From the IMG/VR virus record IMGVR_UViG_3300027754_000063, positions 25,277-89,276 of that record: 64,000 bases of DNA. The stretch is one strand, 5' to 3'. Positions 34,113 to 42,332 of this stretch are shown here, in pieces. This DNA comes from a virus. The position numbers and the translations under genes are program-made. Numbering within the stretch: the stretch's first letter is position 1; each line of letters begins with the position of its first letter. The notes beneath the pieces were generated by a model. The model saw nothing but the letters and a program-made list of their open reading frames with translations, was not told the DNA's origin and ran no database searches.

Positions 34113-36805
34113 TGAGTTTTTCTGGAATAATATTAGCTAAGGCGACAAGCAAAGATGGCGTAGATTCCATATTGAAAAATGGTTTTCAAACGCAAGAAAA
34201 GCATATATCTTCTACAAAAACTTTTGAAAAGCATGCGGAAACAGACACGGATCAAATGTATGGTGCTGGTTTATATTTTTCTATTGCTTATTCTATGGAT
34301 CAGGTAAAAAATAATTGTGGAAAGTATGCCGATACGTGGGGTAGCGAGATCATAATTGCCACCTTAAACGGTAAGTATAAAATACTTAATACAGCTTTCT
34401 CAATGCCGGAAAGCCATCCTATATGGAGTGCATCAACCGCTGGCAGAGCAGGCATTTATAACCAGCTAGTAAATCTTGGTATTATAAGCTTGTTTCCCGA
34501 TTATAAAGATGGCGATACACACTTTCCTTCTGAATACGGATACAAAATTTCTCATAGCATTGATGCGTGGGTTCACGAGCACAATCAAATCGCACATATT
34601 GTTGTTTATAACCCTAAAATATTAAAATATGTTACATCTTTTGAGTGCAAAAAAGAAGAAAAACAATTCAAAGTTCTACAACCATCAGAGAAAAAAGAGC
34701 AGCCAAAAATAGATCTTTTGCAACAAGCTGCACAGCGAAGAAAAGAAAAAGAAGCATTAAGTTTAAAAGTTCCAAAGGCTTCAAATGATCTTAATCTAGA
34801 AAATAATTTTAAAGCTTGGTTGGAATCAATTGAAGATTACGAGCCATTTAGAAGCAAGATAGATAAAATAGGAGCTAATAGAACATTTCCTTTTGAAAAA
34901 TGGTTTTCCAACTCAGAAAACGGAAGAATTTATATTCCCTTATCGGAGGTACAGGAAGAAGATATAAAGTCTACAAAATATTTACGTGATTATCTTGAAT
35001 CTCGTGGATATCAAATCATAGATTTAAAAAAAGGATATGCAAAGCAGGATAATAAACAAAATATTTTTAAAATAGGCAAACTTCTAGACACTTTATTATA
35101 CAAAGACCTAAAGCTATTAGATATAGAATTACAAGATAATAAAATTTCTTTGTTGAAATACAATAAAGAAAAATTAAATATGAATCAAAATCATACGTCT
35201 ATGAAAACTAAATTTGAGAATCTTAACTCTAGGGTTAGCGGCGTATTGTATGTTGTAATAAGCAGCAATATTCATGATTTAGCATCTATGAGCACAGGAA
35301 GAGGATGGAGTAGCTGCATGAATCTTGATGGCGGCGAGAAGAAAGACGATGTTTATTGTGAAGTAGAGAGAGGCGGATTTGTTGCGTATGTAATAAAAGA
35401 TAACGACAGAGAAATACAGCAGCCAATAGCAAGATTACATATACGTAGGTTTGACAGTAAAAAAGGACTTTCCATAGCCGTACCAGAAGAAACAATATAT
35501 GGAAAAGAAATAAATGGTTTTATAGAAAAAGTAAAAGACTGGATACAGTCTAAACAAGGAAGTAAGGCAGGTCGATATCGAAAAGTAGGTGGCAATTATT
35601 CAGATACATTTAGTTCTTCTAACAATATATTAATCTCTCCAAAAGAAGGCAACAAAATAAGGCAATGGCTAACGAAATGGCTTGATATTAAGCAAGAAGA
35701 TAAGAGCAAGTACGCAGATTATTTTAGTAAGTCATTGATTTCTCTTTTTAATTCTAGTGAAAAATATCCAGATAAATTTTTAAACAGACTAAAAGAATAT
35801 ATATTTAATTCTAATATATGGTATAAACCTACTAAAGGATTTGCACAAACCACAGATCAGTTCATGAGTAAATTTGCAATAAGGTTTCCAGACTTAATAA
35901 GCAAAGAAGATTTTTTTAAAGCTTATGCAAAAAATATAAACAGCGAAGGCGGTATTGGCAAGCAGCTACTGGAAAAATTCCCCCAGTATATTGACGAAAA
36001 GATATTATCAATAACATCAAATAGAAATAAGTCAGCAGTTATACAATCAGCTCCTCATCTAAGTCCTGTTCATAAAGAGATCATAGAGGACGAATTAGAC
36101 AACAAATTAACTATTAGTAATCCAGATTTCACTCCCAGCAATAAAAATGGCATATATCAAGTAAGAAATTACATACATAATGAAATAGAAAAATTATCAA
36201 TTTGGAAGCCTATACCAGAAAGAATTGCATCAAAGGCAATTAAGTTTGCAGAAGATATAATGCGTAAAGACTTCGATGAAGAAAAAGAAGGATCTAAAGA
36301 TGATAAAGACCTAATTACAGACTTTAAAAGATTGAAAATTTCTCCTTCTGATTTTGAAGAAATGAAGGAATCTGTTATAGAATCTCTTCTACACGTTTTC
36401 ACACAAACAAAAACGGATGTGCCAGTTGTACAAAAGTTCTATAAATCTTTGCTGCCAAATTGGGAGAAATATGGAGGAATAGGAATTATAGGATATGCCA
36501 TCTCTTCTCTTCGAGAAAATGGTCGACAATTTTTGCCATTTATAAAACAAAAGAAGCAAGACTTCATACGAGAAAACAGCATTGGCACTCCGGAGTCAGA
36601 ACTTCATCAAGGCTACAAGGGTTTGACACCACTAACGAACTCTGAGTACGCTAGGATTGCCAAAGACAAGGATGAGGTAGTTGAATCTTTTAACTATGTC
36701 ATTGATACATTAGAAACTGGAAGTCCCTCTAAAAAATATTCCATGAAATTTGGGGTTAATTATGACAACTATATGCACAGGCAAAAAAGAAGGACAACAA
36801 ATTAA
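34112..36805 (+). CDS. PARP-like protein with a second conserved domain
   Basis: An 897-residue protein. The N-terminal 190 residues resemble the ADP-ribosyltransferase/PARP fold: AKATSKDGVDSILKNGF, then YGAGLYFSIAYSMDQ (compare PARP GxGxYF...S), EIIIATLNGKY and IAHIVVYNPKILKYV. The usual H-Y-E residues are not all evident (no His in the first motif, His instead of Glu near VVYN), so activity is uncertain. Residues about 230-500 hold a different domain with MSTGRGWSSCMNLDGG and ARLHIRRFDSKKG. The rest is helical. Coupling to a capsid-tagged protein recalls T4 Alt, an injected ADP-ribosyltransferase. A purely structural or toxin role is the alternative. Confidence 0.6.
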   Translation: MSFSGIILAKATSKDGVDSILKNGFQTQEKHISSTKTFEKHAETDTDQMYGAGLYFSIAYSMDQVKNNCGKYADTWGSEIIIATLNGKYKILNTAFSMPESHPIWSASTAGRAGIYNQLVNLGIISLFPDYKDGDTHFPSEYGYKISHSIDAWVHEHNQIAHIVVYNPKILKYVTSFECKKEEKQFKVLQPSEKKEQPKIDLLQQAAQRRKEKEALSLKVPKASNDLNLENNFKAWLESIEDYEPFRSKIDKIGANRTFPFEKWFSNSENGRIYIPLSEVQEEDIKSTKYLRDYLESRGYQIIDLKKGYAKQDNKQNIFKIGKLLDTLLYKDLKLLDIELQDNKISLLKYNKEKLNMNQNHTSMKTKFENLNSRVSGVLYVVISSNIHDLASMSTGRGWSSCMNLDGGEKKDDVYCEVERGGFVAYVIKDNDREIQQPIARLHIRRFDSKKGLSIAVPEETIYGKEINGFIEKVKDWIQSKQGSKAGRYRKVGGNYSDTFSSSNNILISPKEGNKIRQWLTKWLDIKQEDKSKYADYFSKSLISLFNSSEKYPDKFLNRLKEYIFNSNIWYKPTKGFAQTTDQFMSKFAIRFPDLISKEDFFKAYAKNINSEGGIGKQLLEKFPQYIDEKILSITSNRNKSAVIQSAPHLSPVHKEIIEDELDNKLTISNPDFTPSNKNGIYQVRNYIHNEIEKLSIWKPIPERIASKAIKFAEDIMRKDFDEEKEGSKDDKDLITDFKRLKISPSDFEEMKESVIESLLHVFTQTKTDVPVVQKFYKSLLPNWEKYGGIGIIGYAISSLRENGRQFLPFIKQKKQDFIRENSIGTPESELHQGYKGLTPLTNSEYARIAKDKDEVVESFNYVIDTLETGSPSKKYSMKFGVNYDNYMHRQKRRTTN

Positions 36806-37382
36806 ATATATTTTTTTGTTTTTTCTTTTGATACCATTTTTTTTAATTTATTTTTTTATTTGTCTAACAATTCCTTTGATTAAATTTGGTAAAATTAAAA
36901 AAAATAAAGGAATAGTTTTTTTTGTTAGAAAAGACATCATACACGCAGACTATGTCTTTCCAGTAAACTTATGGGAAGAATTGGAAACAGAAAAAAAATA
37001 TGTTGCTATAGGTTGGGGCGAAAGATCAATGTTCTTAGAAACACAAAAGTGGTCTGAAGTAAAATTAAATAATTTGCTAAAAGCTTTTTTTGGAATTAAC
37101 AAGACGGTTGTAAGGATTGAATTTTTAGATAATATACCAAAAAACAACAAAAAGTTTGAATGCAACTCAGAGCAATTTGAAACAATTAAAAAACATATAT
37201 TACAGTCATTTGATTTAAATAAACTTATATTAAAGAAAAAATCAGATTATCAAATAGGATCATATTATGAATCTGAACTTAATTATAACTTAATTTTAAC
37301 TTGCAATAACTGGATTAATTTAGGTCTTAAAAAATGCAAATTATCGAATAGATTTTGGTGCCCTTTAAGCTTTTGGATTTGA
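36762..37382 (+). CDS. DUF2459-like membrane-anchored protein
   Basis: A 206-residue protein from ATG 36762 (GGGG upstream) or a shorter one from ATT 36801, which has AGAAGG seven bases before it and gives MKYIFLFFLLIPFF directly; both overlap the PARP-like gene end. An N-terminal membrane helix is followed by a domain with HADYVFPVNLWEEL, YVAIGWGERSMFLETQKW and C-terminal LTCNNWINLGLKK. These match the DUF2459 family (His near the start, GWGxRxFY, TCNNW), found in bacteria and suspected to be a papain-fold enzyme with Cys/His. It would sit at the inner membrane. The function is not established. Confidence 0.75.
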   Translation: MTTICTGKKEGQQIKYIFLFFLLIPFFLIYFFICLTIPLIKFGKIKKNKGIVFFVRKDIIHADYVFPVNLWEELETEKKYVAIGWGERSMFLETQKWSEVKLNNLLKAFFGINKTVVRIEFLDNIPKNNKKFECNSEQFETIKKHILQSFDLNKLILKKKSDYQIGSYYESELNYNLILTCNNWINLGLKKCKLSNRFWCPLSFWI

Positions 37383-37386
37383 CAAA

Positions 37387-37420
37387 AGAAAAAAGCCCTT
37401 AATTTTTCAATTAAGGGCTT
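37387..37420 (-). terminator. Rho-independent terminator of the second fibre-like gene
   Basis: A 12-base stem AAGCCCTTAATT/AATTAAGGGCTT with TTTC loop, followed on the minus strand by TTTTTTCTTTTG. It differs from the copy at 26127-26158 by a few bases and ends both the convergent DUF2459 gene and the minus-strand gene. Confidence 0.86.
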
Positions 37421-37445
37421 AAAAATGTTTAATTTTTTTTAATTA

Positions 37446-37997
37446 TTATGCTACGGCTGCACTGAACGGAGTAGCTTCGGTACCAGTCTGAGTCAAGTAA
37501 GCTTTTACAACGAACAATCCAGCGGCAATGTCGAGTATTTCTACGCTGTCGCCTTTGTATCCACCTTGTGTGCTACCATCCATTGTGAACGTATCGCTTG
37601 TAGACGAGGTTGCCCATCCATTGCCTGGTTCTCCGTCGCCATCATCACCGAACGCCTGACCTTGAATTACGTCAGTAGCATTAGCGACCTGAATTTTATA
37701 TGAATTCGATGTAACAGTAGTATCTACATAAAATTTATAACTATTGCCAGATCCAGATGCTTTTGGAAGCGTTGCAACAACGCCAGCAGCTCTTGTTAGC
37801 ACTAGTGGTAAATTAGCGTGAGTTTCGGCTGTGATCGTCACAGTCGATGCACTTAGAACCACAGGTGCTGAAACTGCTAGCTTTTCTCTTGTTACTGCTT
37901 TTGCCGCTAAATTTGCGGTTACGATTTTATTACGAATAATTGGGTAAACAGATTCTATAGATCCATTTCCTGTACCCATTGTTGTTTGTGTGCTCAT
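37446..37997 (-). CDS. Fibre-like structural protein B (paralogue of 26184-26891)
   Basis: A 183-residue protein with the same N-terminus (MSTQTTMGTGNGS), the same core (VVATLPKASGSGNSYKFYVDT, VEILDIAAGLF) and the same end (TPFSAAVA) as protein A, but it lacks the LAVTTAKLDA stalk repeats (only TANLAAKAVTREKLAV remains). Preceded by a minus-strand TATATACAATGTA box at 38038-38050. The role is presumably in the same virion structure; two versions could give alternative receptor binding or stalk lengths. Confidence 0.75.
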   Translation of the reverse strand: MSTQTTMGTGNGSIESVYPIIRNKIVTANLAAKAVTREKLAVSAPVVLSASTVTITAETHANLPLVLTRAAGVVATLPKASGSGNSYKFYVDTTVTSNSYKIQVANATDVIQGQAFGDDGDGEPGNGWATSSTSDTFTMDGSTQGGYKGDSVEILDIAAGLFVVKAYLTQTGTEATPFSAAVA

Positions 37998-38037
37998 TTA
38001 AATTCCTTTTTAAAAAGTATGGGAACAAAATATTCCC

Positions 38038-38050
38038 TACATTGTATATA
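38038..38050 (-). promoter_or_regulatory. Late-promoter-like element TATATACAATGTA
   Basis: Minus-strand element 41 bases before fibre-like gene B, one base different from the elements at 33432 and 57966. Confidence 0.55.
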
Positions 38051-38152
38051 TGCAAATTGAAATCATTTTTAAATTATCTATTTATTTTTTTCTTAAAATA
38101 TGTTATATAGTGTTTTGCAATAACAGTTTACATCACAAAAGTAATAAATAAC

Positions 38153-38413
38153 ATGAATGGCAAAGGTTCCAAAAGAAGAAAAAAAATAGTTACTCAAGAA
38201 ATTTGGGACGAAAATTGGACTAGGATTTTCAAAAAGGGAAAAAAAATGAGTCAAGGTATTAAAGTGTTAATAAATACAAAAGACGGAAACAACCATGATG
38301 TTTGTGATTATGGTTATATTGTCAGAAGAATGAACGCACAGCTATATGAAATTTGGTCAGAAACATATCAAGTTTCTATGCTTCTTTCGCCTGATGAGTT
38401 TACAGAAATTTAA
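38153..38413 (+). CDS. Small phage protein with MNGKGSKRR leader
   Basis: An 86-residue protein. MNGKGSKRRKKIVTQE followed by NWTRIFKKGKK is a short module seen in many phage genomes as an independent small protein. Here it is fused in frame to 55 residues (MSQGIKVLINTKDG, EIWSETYQVSMLLSPDEF). An internal ATG at residue 32 is preceded by AAAGGGAAA and could give a second product. Function unknown. Confidence 0.65.
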   Translation: MNGKGSKRRKKIVTQEIWDENWTRIFKKGKKMSQGIKVLINTKDGNNHDVCDYGYIVRRMNAQLYEIWSETYQVSMLLSPDEFTEI

Positions 38414-38442
38414 GCGGCAGAAAACCACAAGCGGTTAATTTT

Positions 38443-38862
38443 GTGAAACAAATAATAAATTTAAAAAAAATTACTGAAATTAGTATGGCGTTAGCAGGCA
38501 GGAGTTTAACCAACAAAAGATGTAAACACTTTAGTTTTATTTTTAAAGGGAAAAGACTTTTATCAATAGGAATAAATAGTTCTAAAACTCATCCTGCTAA
38601 TTTAAAATATAATTATAGAAACAAGCAGAATCATAATATTAGTGAGTTTGTTGGAACCCACTCGGAATTAAGTGCAGTGCTAAGATTAGGACTTGAAGAC
38701 TGTTCTGGACTTACCATTGTGAACACACGTATAAATAGGAACAATAAGATAGATTATAGTTGTCCGTGCAGTGGATGCATGGAAATGATAAAGCAATTAG
38801 GATTTAAAAAAATAATTTTTTCCAATAAAGATCAAGGATTTTCTTCTAAAAGAATTTTTTAG
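38443..38862 (+). CDS. Zinc-dependent nucleoside/nucleotide deaminase-like protein
   Basis: A 139-residue protein from GTG 38443. The cytidine-deaminase-fold active site is visible as THSELSAVLRL (HSE in place of HAE or CAE) and SCPCSGCMEMIKQLG (PCxxC). The known chemistry is hydrolytic deamination of cytosine- or guanine-type bases; a dCMP deaminase-like role in nucleotide supply is the simplest idea. The Ala-to-Ser change between His and Glu is conservative. Its 3' end overlaps the convergent zincin gene by 17 bases. Confidence 0.72.
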   Translation: MKQIINLKKITEISMALAGRSLTNKRCKHFSFIFKGKRLLSIGINSSKTHPANLKYNYRNKQNHNISEFVGTHSELSAVLRLGLEDCSGLTIVNTRINRNNKIDYSCPCSGCMEMIKQLGFKKIIFSNKDQGFSSKRIF

Positions 38863-39430
38863 ACAACAAATTCCAATTGCTTTTACTCCAATCAATAAAT
38901 TTTCTTTCTGCCGCAACGGGACCTACTTCACTTGTTTTACCAGTAGTTTGTAGTTCTAGTTCATGTGTTGCTTCATGTATTATTGTGGAGGCTATTTCTA
39001 ATATCGCTTGTGGAGTGTCTCCAAGCTGTTTTAGTATTTTTTGTATGTTTACATGTATTGTATCAGAAGGTATTATCTGTTTTTCATCCAGATCAGGAAG
39101 ATATTGTTTTAACACTGCATTTGGTAATGTTTGTAATTTTTTATCTAACATAATATCTTTAGGAAACAACAACTTCATTTTATCTAATACTTCTTTTCCT
39201 ATAACCTTATTATTTTCAGATGACATATACATGCCATAGACTCCGGAAGATAGAGGAGCTATTGTACTTATATTGGTTAATAGTTTTTGATTTGTCATTT
39301 TATCATATAGCTGAACAATTTGCACAGATATTTTTGCTTTCTCGTATAGCACATCTATTTTAGATGAATCAACAAGTTCTGTTCCAACTGTTGTTTGTTC
39401 AAGCCATTTTGCAAAATGCATAGAATTCAT
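38846..39430 (-). CDS. Capsid-tagged zincin metalloprotease-like protein
   Basis: A 194-residue protein beginning MNSMHFAKWLEQTT, carrying the F-x-x-W-L-E tag. Near the C-terminus TIIHEATHELELQTTG is an HExxH zinc site, with a Glu in SEVGPVAAERKFIDW as possible third ligand. It starts at an ATG overlapping the stop of the next tagged gene (ATGA), so both are made together. The best reading is a protease packaged in the virion and delivered into the host, or one acting during head maturation. The substrate is unknown. Confidence 0.72.
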   Translation of the reverse strand: MNSMHFAKWLEQTTVGTELVDSSKIDVLYEKAKISVQIVQLYDKMTNQKLLTNISTIAPLSSGVYGMYMSSENNKVIGKEVLDKMKLLFPKDIMLDKKLQTLPNAVLKQYLPDLDEKQIIPSDTIHVNIQKILKQLGDTPQAILEIASTIIHEATHELELQTTGKTSEVGPVAAERKFIDWSKSNWNLLSKKFF

Positions 39431-39690
39431 TTCTTAGAAGCAGGTTTTACTGTTTTCTGTATAAGTTTTACAAATTCACTATCGCTTAGATATGTTTTAG
39501 GATTTTTTACTAGTTTTGCAACGAGTTCTTTTCCTTTTGGAGAGGACAAGTCATCCCATACTTTCTTTCTTGTACTAATATCATATTTAGAAAATACATC
39601 TCTTAGTGCGTCTACAATTGATACAACTGCTTTTGTTTTGTTACTAGAGTTCTCAGCTTCTTGTATAATCCAATCTTGAAATTTTTTCAT
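39427..39690 (-). CDS. Small capsid-tagged protein
   Basis: An 87-residue protein, MKKFQDWIIQE|AENSS. The N-terminus aligns residue by residue with T4 MKTYQEFIAEA, and I-Q-E fits the protease cleavage rule. The body is helical and basic at its end (LVKNPKTYLSDSEFVKLIQ, KPASKK). The following zincin gene overlaps by four bases. An internal head protein or a partner of the zincin is likely. Confidence 0.7.
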   Translation of the reverse strand: MKKFQDWIIQEAENSSNKTKAVVSIVDALRDVFSKYDISTRKKVWDDLSSPKGKELVAKLVKNPKTYLSDSEFVKLIQKTVKPASKK

Positions 39691-39760
39691 TTTTTATTTT
39701 TCTTTCATATCATTTTCGTCAATATTTGGTTCTTAATATATATCTATATTTTGTTAAAAT

Positions 39761-39780
39761 CTACCATTTAAAAATGGTAG
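39761..39780 (-). terminator. Hairpin, weak terminator candidate
   Basis: CTACCAT/ATGGTAG stem with a six-base AT loop, followed on the minus strand by ATTTTAAC. It lies after the last small gene of the unit starting at 41927. Confidence 0.45.
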
Positions 39781-39802
39781 AAGAAGATAGAAGAAAGTGA
39801 GC

Positions 39803-39895
39803 TTATTCGTCGTACGGGGCTTCATCCCCGCACGGTAACTCTTGATATTCGTCAGAGACGCTGTCAAACCACGGTGATAGGTCTGGAAGTATCAC
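39803..39895 (-). CDS. 30-residue acidic peptide gene (GTG start)
   Basis: GTG at 39895 begins 2 bases after the stop of the upstream gene. The encoded peptide is Pro/Asp/Glu-rich (ILPDLSPWFDSVSDEYQEL) and ends PYDE. The region is GC-richer than its surroundings. It was too short for the usual ORF limit. The tight spacing supports coupling; the function is unknown. Confidence 0.4.
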   Translation of the reverse strand: MILPDLSPWFDSVSDEYQELPCGDEAPYDE

Positions 39896-39897
39896 GA

Positions 39898-40638
39898 TCA
39901 GTCATGAATTTGCAAAGCACTTTTATCTGAAATGAATATATTTTCACCAAAAGCAAGTTCGAACCAGATATTATATATTCCGGCATCGATTTCTGAGGTG
40001 TCTATAAAGTAGTAGGCGTACATTTTTTCACGAAATCCAACAAGTTGTCTGTCTACCAATAGTTTCAAGTCATTTTCTACTGGCACACAATCACCGCAAG
40101 CAGATTCTATTGACACTCTTAAATCTGCTACTATTGCTAAATTTTCGTAGTAGTTTTGTACATCTGATCCTCTCGGTACATTCGGTGTTACCTGTATTAG
40201 CAGATATCTTTTTGTACCTTTTCTTATTCTATTTGGTCTAAAGTTAAAATTAAAGTCATAAATTGGAGGCACAGAAGTTGTGAACCAAAGATCTGGATAG
40301 ATTGTGAAGTTGTTGGTTATAGTTGCAACACAAGCTTCATTGTCTTCAAATTTAACAGTCCATTTGTCTACATAATTTCCAATAACATAATCCGGATCCA
40401 GTGCTGCAATTTCCAGCAAATATTGTCCAGCGGATTCATTCGTTACATTGTTCCCACTTATTGTTTCTATTAATCGAAGTCCATCTGGATTATCAACTGT
40501 TTTTTCTGCTGGATCTAAGAAATATATTTTAACTTCTTCTATTTCATTTACATTAACTTTGTTATTACTGTTATAGGTGAATAGCCTTAAGAAAATATTG
40601 TCTCCAACCGTTGGATTTTGGTATCTTTCTTTTGTCAC
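39898..40638 (-). CDS. Probable tail/baseplate structural protein
   Basis: A 246-residue protein from GTG 40638 with AAGGAAG six bases upstream, directly after the frameshift-extension frame. It is all-beta in appearance with two similar halves: IFLRLFTYNSNNKVNVNEIEE..., AGQYLLEIAALDPDY, and later RYLLIQVTPNVPRG..., DAGIYNIWFELAFGENIF. Two Ig-like domains are likely. The operon context with the gp26-like gene points to a tail or baseplate role; the family is otherwise unrecognised. Confidence 0.65.
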   Translation of the reverse strand: MTKERYQNPTVGDNIFLRLFTYNSNNKVNVNEIEEVKIYFLDPAEKTVDNPDGLRLIETISGNNVTNESAGQYLLEIAALDPDYVIGNYVDKWTVKFEDNEACVATITNNFTIYPDLWFTTSVPPIYDFNFNFRPNRIRKGTKRYLLIQVTPNVPRGSDVQNYYENLAIVADLRVSIESACGDCVPVENDLKLLVDRQLVGFREKMYAYYFIDTSEIDAGIYNIWFELAFGENIFISDKSALQIHD

Positions 40639-40641
40639 TTC

Positions 40642-40872
40642 TTACTTCCTTTTTGACTGAGATTGTGCTTTTTTTCTAGAAGACTCCATAGCTGCATTCT
40701 CGCTTTCCTTTTGCTGAATAAACCTTTCGATCATCCATTTTCTCATGTTTATTGGCAAACGCATAGACTTTTCCATATCAAGGTGCAAGTGATATTGAAA
40801 GAAAAAAACTTCTTCCGCTAACCCTTTCCATAGTTCTAGGCTTGGCTGGGCCCCTTCTTGCGCCGTGGGAAG
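40642..40872 (-). CDS. -1 frameshift extension of the gp26-like gene (no own start codon)
   Basis: A 76-codon frame (LPTAQEGAQPSLELWKGLAE..., FFFQYHLHLDMEKSMRLP, INMRKWMIERFIQQKE) with good coding character but no ATG, GTG or TTG before residue 29. It overlaps the gp26-like gene in the -1 frame and is entered exactly at a TTTTTTC slip site. W-x-x-L-A-E-E followed by YHLHL...LP...R-x-W resembles the small proteins that follow gp26-like genes in contractile tails. The next gene starts 4 bases beyond its stop. It would be made as a fusion of 428 residues. Confidence 0.75.
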   Translation of the reverse strand, partial: LPTAQEGAQPSLELWKGLAEEVFFFQYHLHLDMEKSMRLPINMRKWMIERFIQQKESENAAMESSRKKAQSQSKRK

Positions 40873-41927
40873 AAAAAACTTGCTTCCAGTGGCAGATCTA
40901 TTTCAAATTCAGCATAACAGGAAGGACAAACAATTGATATATTGGTATCAACTCCAAACGGTGGTTCATTAATGACATTTCTTATATATGAAACGTCACT
41001 AATTGGCAAGCTTTTCAAAAGAATTTGAAGTTCATTTTTATTATCAATTCCATCAATTTCTTCTAATAGTGAAGCTGTTCTGAAAGTTAGAGTATCATCA
41101 GCAGCAGAATCACCGAAAGCCTTTACTCTTCGTTCTCTGTGGTCCGTAATATCTTGCTCATCTTTACCTGTTGAAAGTCTATAAGTAAAAGGAAGTTTTG
41201 TAGTTGGCAAAACGTCTTTAAGATTTGGTCCATATGTTTCTGGACATGATTCAACATAAAGTGCATTAAGATCTATCGTTGTAGAAAACTTTGCTTCACA
41301 TTCGGGGCACTTAATTTCTACGTCATATTTTGGAGTGTATGAAATACCTCTTAAATAGATAAGAAGAAATGTTCTGTCGACTGAAAGCAAGTTTTCTGAT
41401 TTGAATTGATTTCCTTCTTTTAGACATTTTTGGAATATCATATTAATTGCTTGACCTTTTCGAACAAATCTAGGAGTAGCCAAAATTTGTTCTTCTTCTC
41501 CGGTCATTGGTCTGATTGAAACAACTCCATTTGAAGGACCGTTATCTCCGTCATAAAATCGACCTTTAGACGGCAACTGTATTTCTTCATATACAGAGCT
41601 AGACCCTTTTATAATTTCTAAAAGATCTTTAAGATGCCCAGTACTGACTTCTTTCTTCTCAAAGCCTTTCATTTTTTGTTTTTGTTCTTTTTCCTCACCC
41701 ATACTACTGAATCCAGATTTAGGCTCGGTGCTTTCTCCTCGCACTTCTTTTAGTGCCCTTGTGAATTCAGCAGGAATATTGCCTTTTATTTGAACGCCGC
41801 TTCCTCCTTCTGAAGGTTGGGATTCAGAAACTGGAGAGTATGATTCTTGTGTTTCGTTTGTCTCATTTGCTTCATTTTCTGACACATCTTTATTTGGTCT
41901 CTTTGGGCGAAAAGCTTCATCTGCCAT
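40836..41927 (-). CDS. T4 gp26-like tail/baseplate assembly protein
   Basis: A 363-residue protein with a disordered acidic N-terminus (to about residue 105) and then the T4 gp26/baseplate family core: EEIQLPSKGRFYDGD, VSIRPMTGEEEQILATPRFV, INMIFQKCLKEG and LIYLRGISYTP. Two zinc-ribbon pairs, CPECEAKF and CPSCYAEF, flank the last domain. It ends FFFPRRKKGPSQA. Near its end is a T TTT TTC slip site that leads into the -1 frame. In many long-tailed phages the tail assembly chaperone uses such a shift; this protein probably plays that part here. AAGGAGACC precedes the ATG. Confidence 0.85.
   Translation of the reverse strand: MADEAFRPKRPNKDVSENEANETNETQESYSPVSESQPSEGGSGVQIKGNIPAEFTRALKEVRGESTEPKSGFSSMGEEKEQKQKMKGFEKKEVSTGHLKDLLEIIKGSSSVYEEIQLPSKGRFYDGDNGPSNGVVSIRPMTGEEEQILATPRFVRKGQAINMIFQKCLKEGNQFKSENLLSVDRTFLLIYLRGISYTPKYDVEIKCPECEAKFSTTIDLNALYVESCPETYGPNLKDVLPTTKLPFTYRLSTGKDEQDITDHRERRVKAFGDSAADDTLTFRTASLLEEIDGIDNKNELQILLKSLPISDVSYIRNVINEPPFGVDTNISIVCPSCYAEFEIDLPLEASFFFPRRKKGPSQA
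40872..40878 (-). other. Programmed -1 frameshift slippery site TTTTTTC
   Basis: T TTT TTC in phase with the gp26-like frame (codons 351-352, Phe-Phe) is a perfect X XXY YYZ heptamer. After a -1 slip the ribosome reads CTT CCC ACG GCG and continues 76 codons. A GC-rich stretch (CGGCGCAAGAAGGGGCCC) follows at the distance where a stimulatory structure would lie. Confidence 0.75.
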
Positions 41928-41975
41928 TTTGGTCTCCTTAATGTTTATGCAATACTACTATGATAAGATAGTATC

Positions 41976-42329
41976 ATGGAAATAAATTTAAAAAATGTTG
42001 AAGATTTGATTTTTTTTGACAAAAAGGCTCAAGCCGCTTTGCCTGACTTTAAGGATCTTTTCGACCAGTGGCATCTTGGACGAATGATTCCGGCTTTAAA
42101 TGGCATTGGGAATAAAAGCATTTTTGACTTAATAAACTCTTTAGAAAGCAAGCATTTAGAGTCTTTAGAGCGGTATTTTGGAGAAAAGATTATTTTCAAT
42201 AGAATAGAAACAGGTATAGTTAAAAATCATTCTATTAATTTGTCCGATAATTTATGTGGGTTCTCTGAATACAAGGATTTTTTTGCTTATCGGAATAAGA
42301 ATGAAATATTCATATCTTTTTGGAGGTGA
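41976..42329 (+). CDS. Hypothetical protein
   Basis: A 117-residue protein divergent from the gp26-like gene. It begins MEINLKNVEDLIFFDKKAQ, with a Leu/Ile-rich helical middle (LGRMIPALNGIGNKSIFDLI, ESKHLESLERYF) and a conserved-looking end (NHSINLSDNLCGFSEY...ISFWR). No motif or ribosome site is evident. It sits between two minus-strand late transcripts and ends 3 bases from the convergent gene. The function cannot be assigned. Confidence 0.6.
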   Translation: MEINLKNVEDLIFFDKKAQAALPDFKDLFDQWHLGRMIPALNGIGNKSIFDLINSLESKHLESLERYFGEKIIFNRIETGIVKNHSINLSDNLCGFSEYKDFFAYRNKNEIFISFWR

Positions 42330-42332
42330 ATA

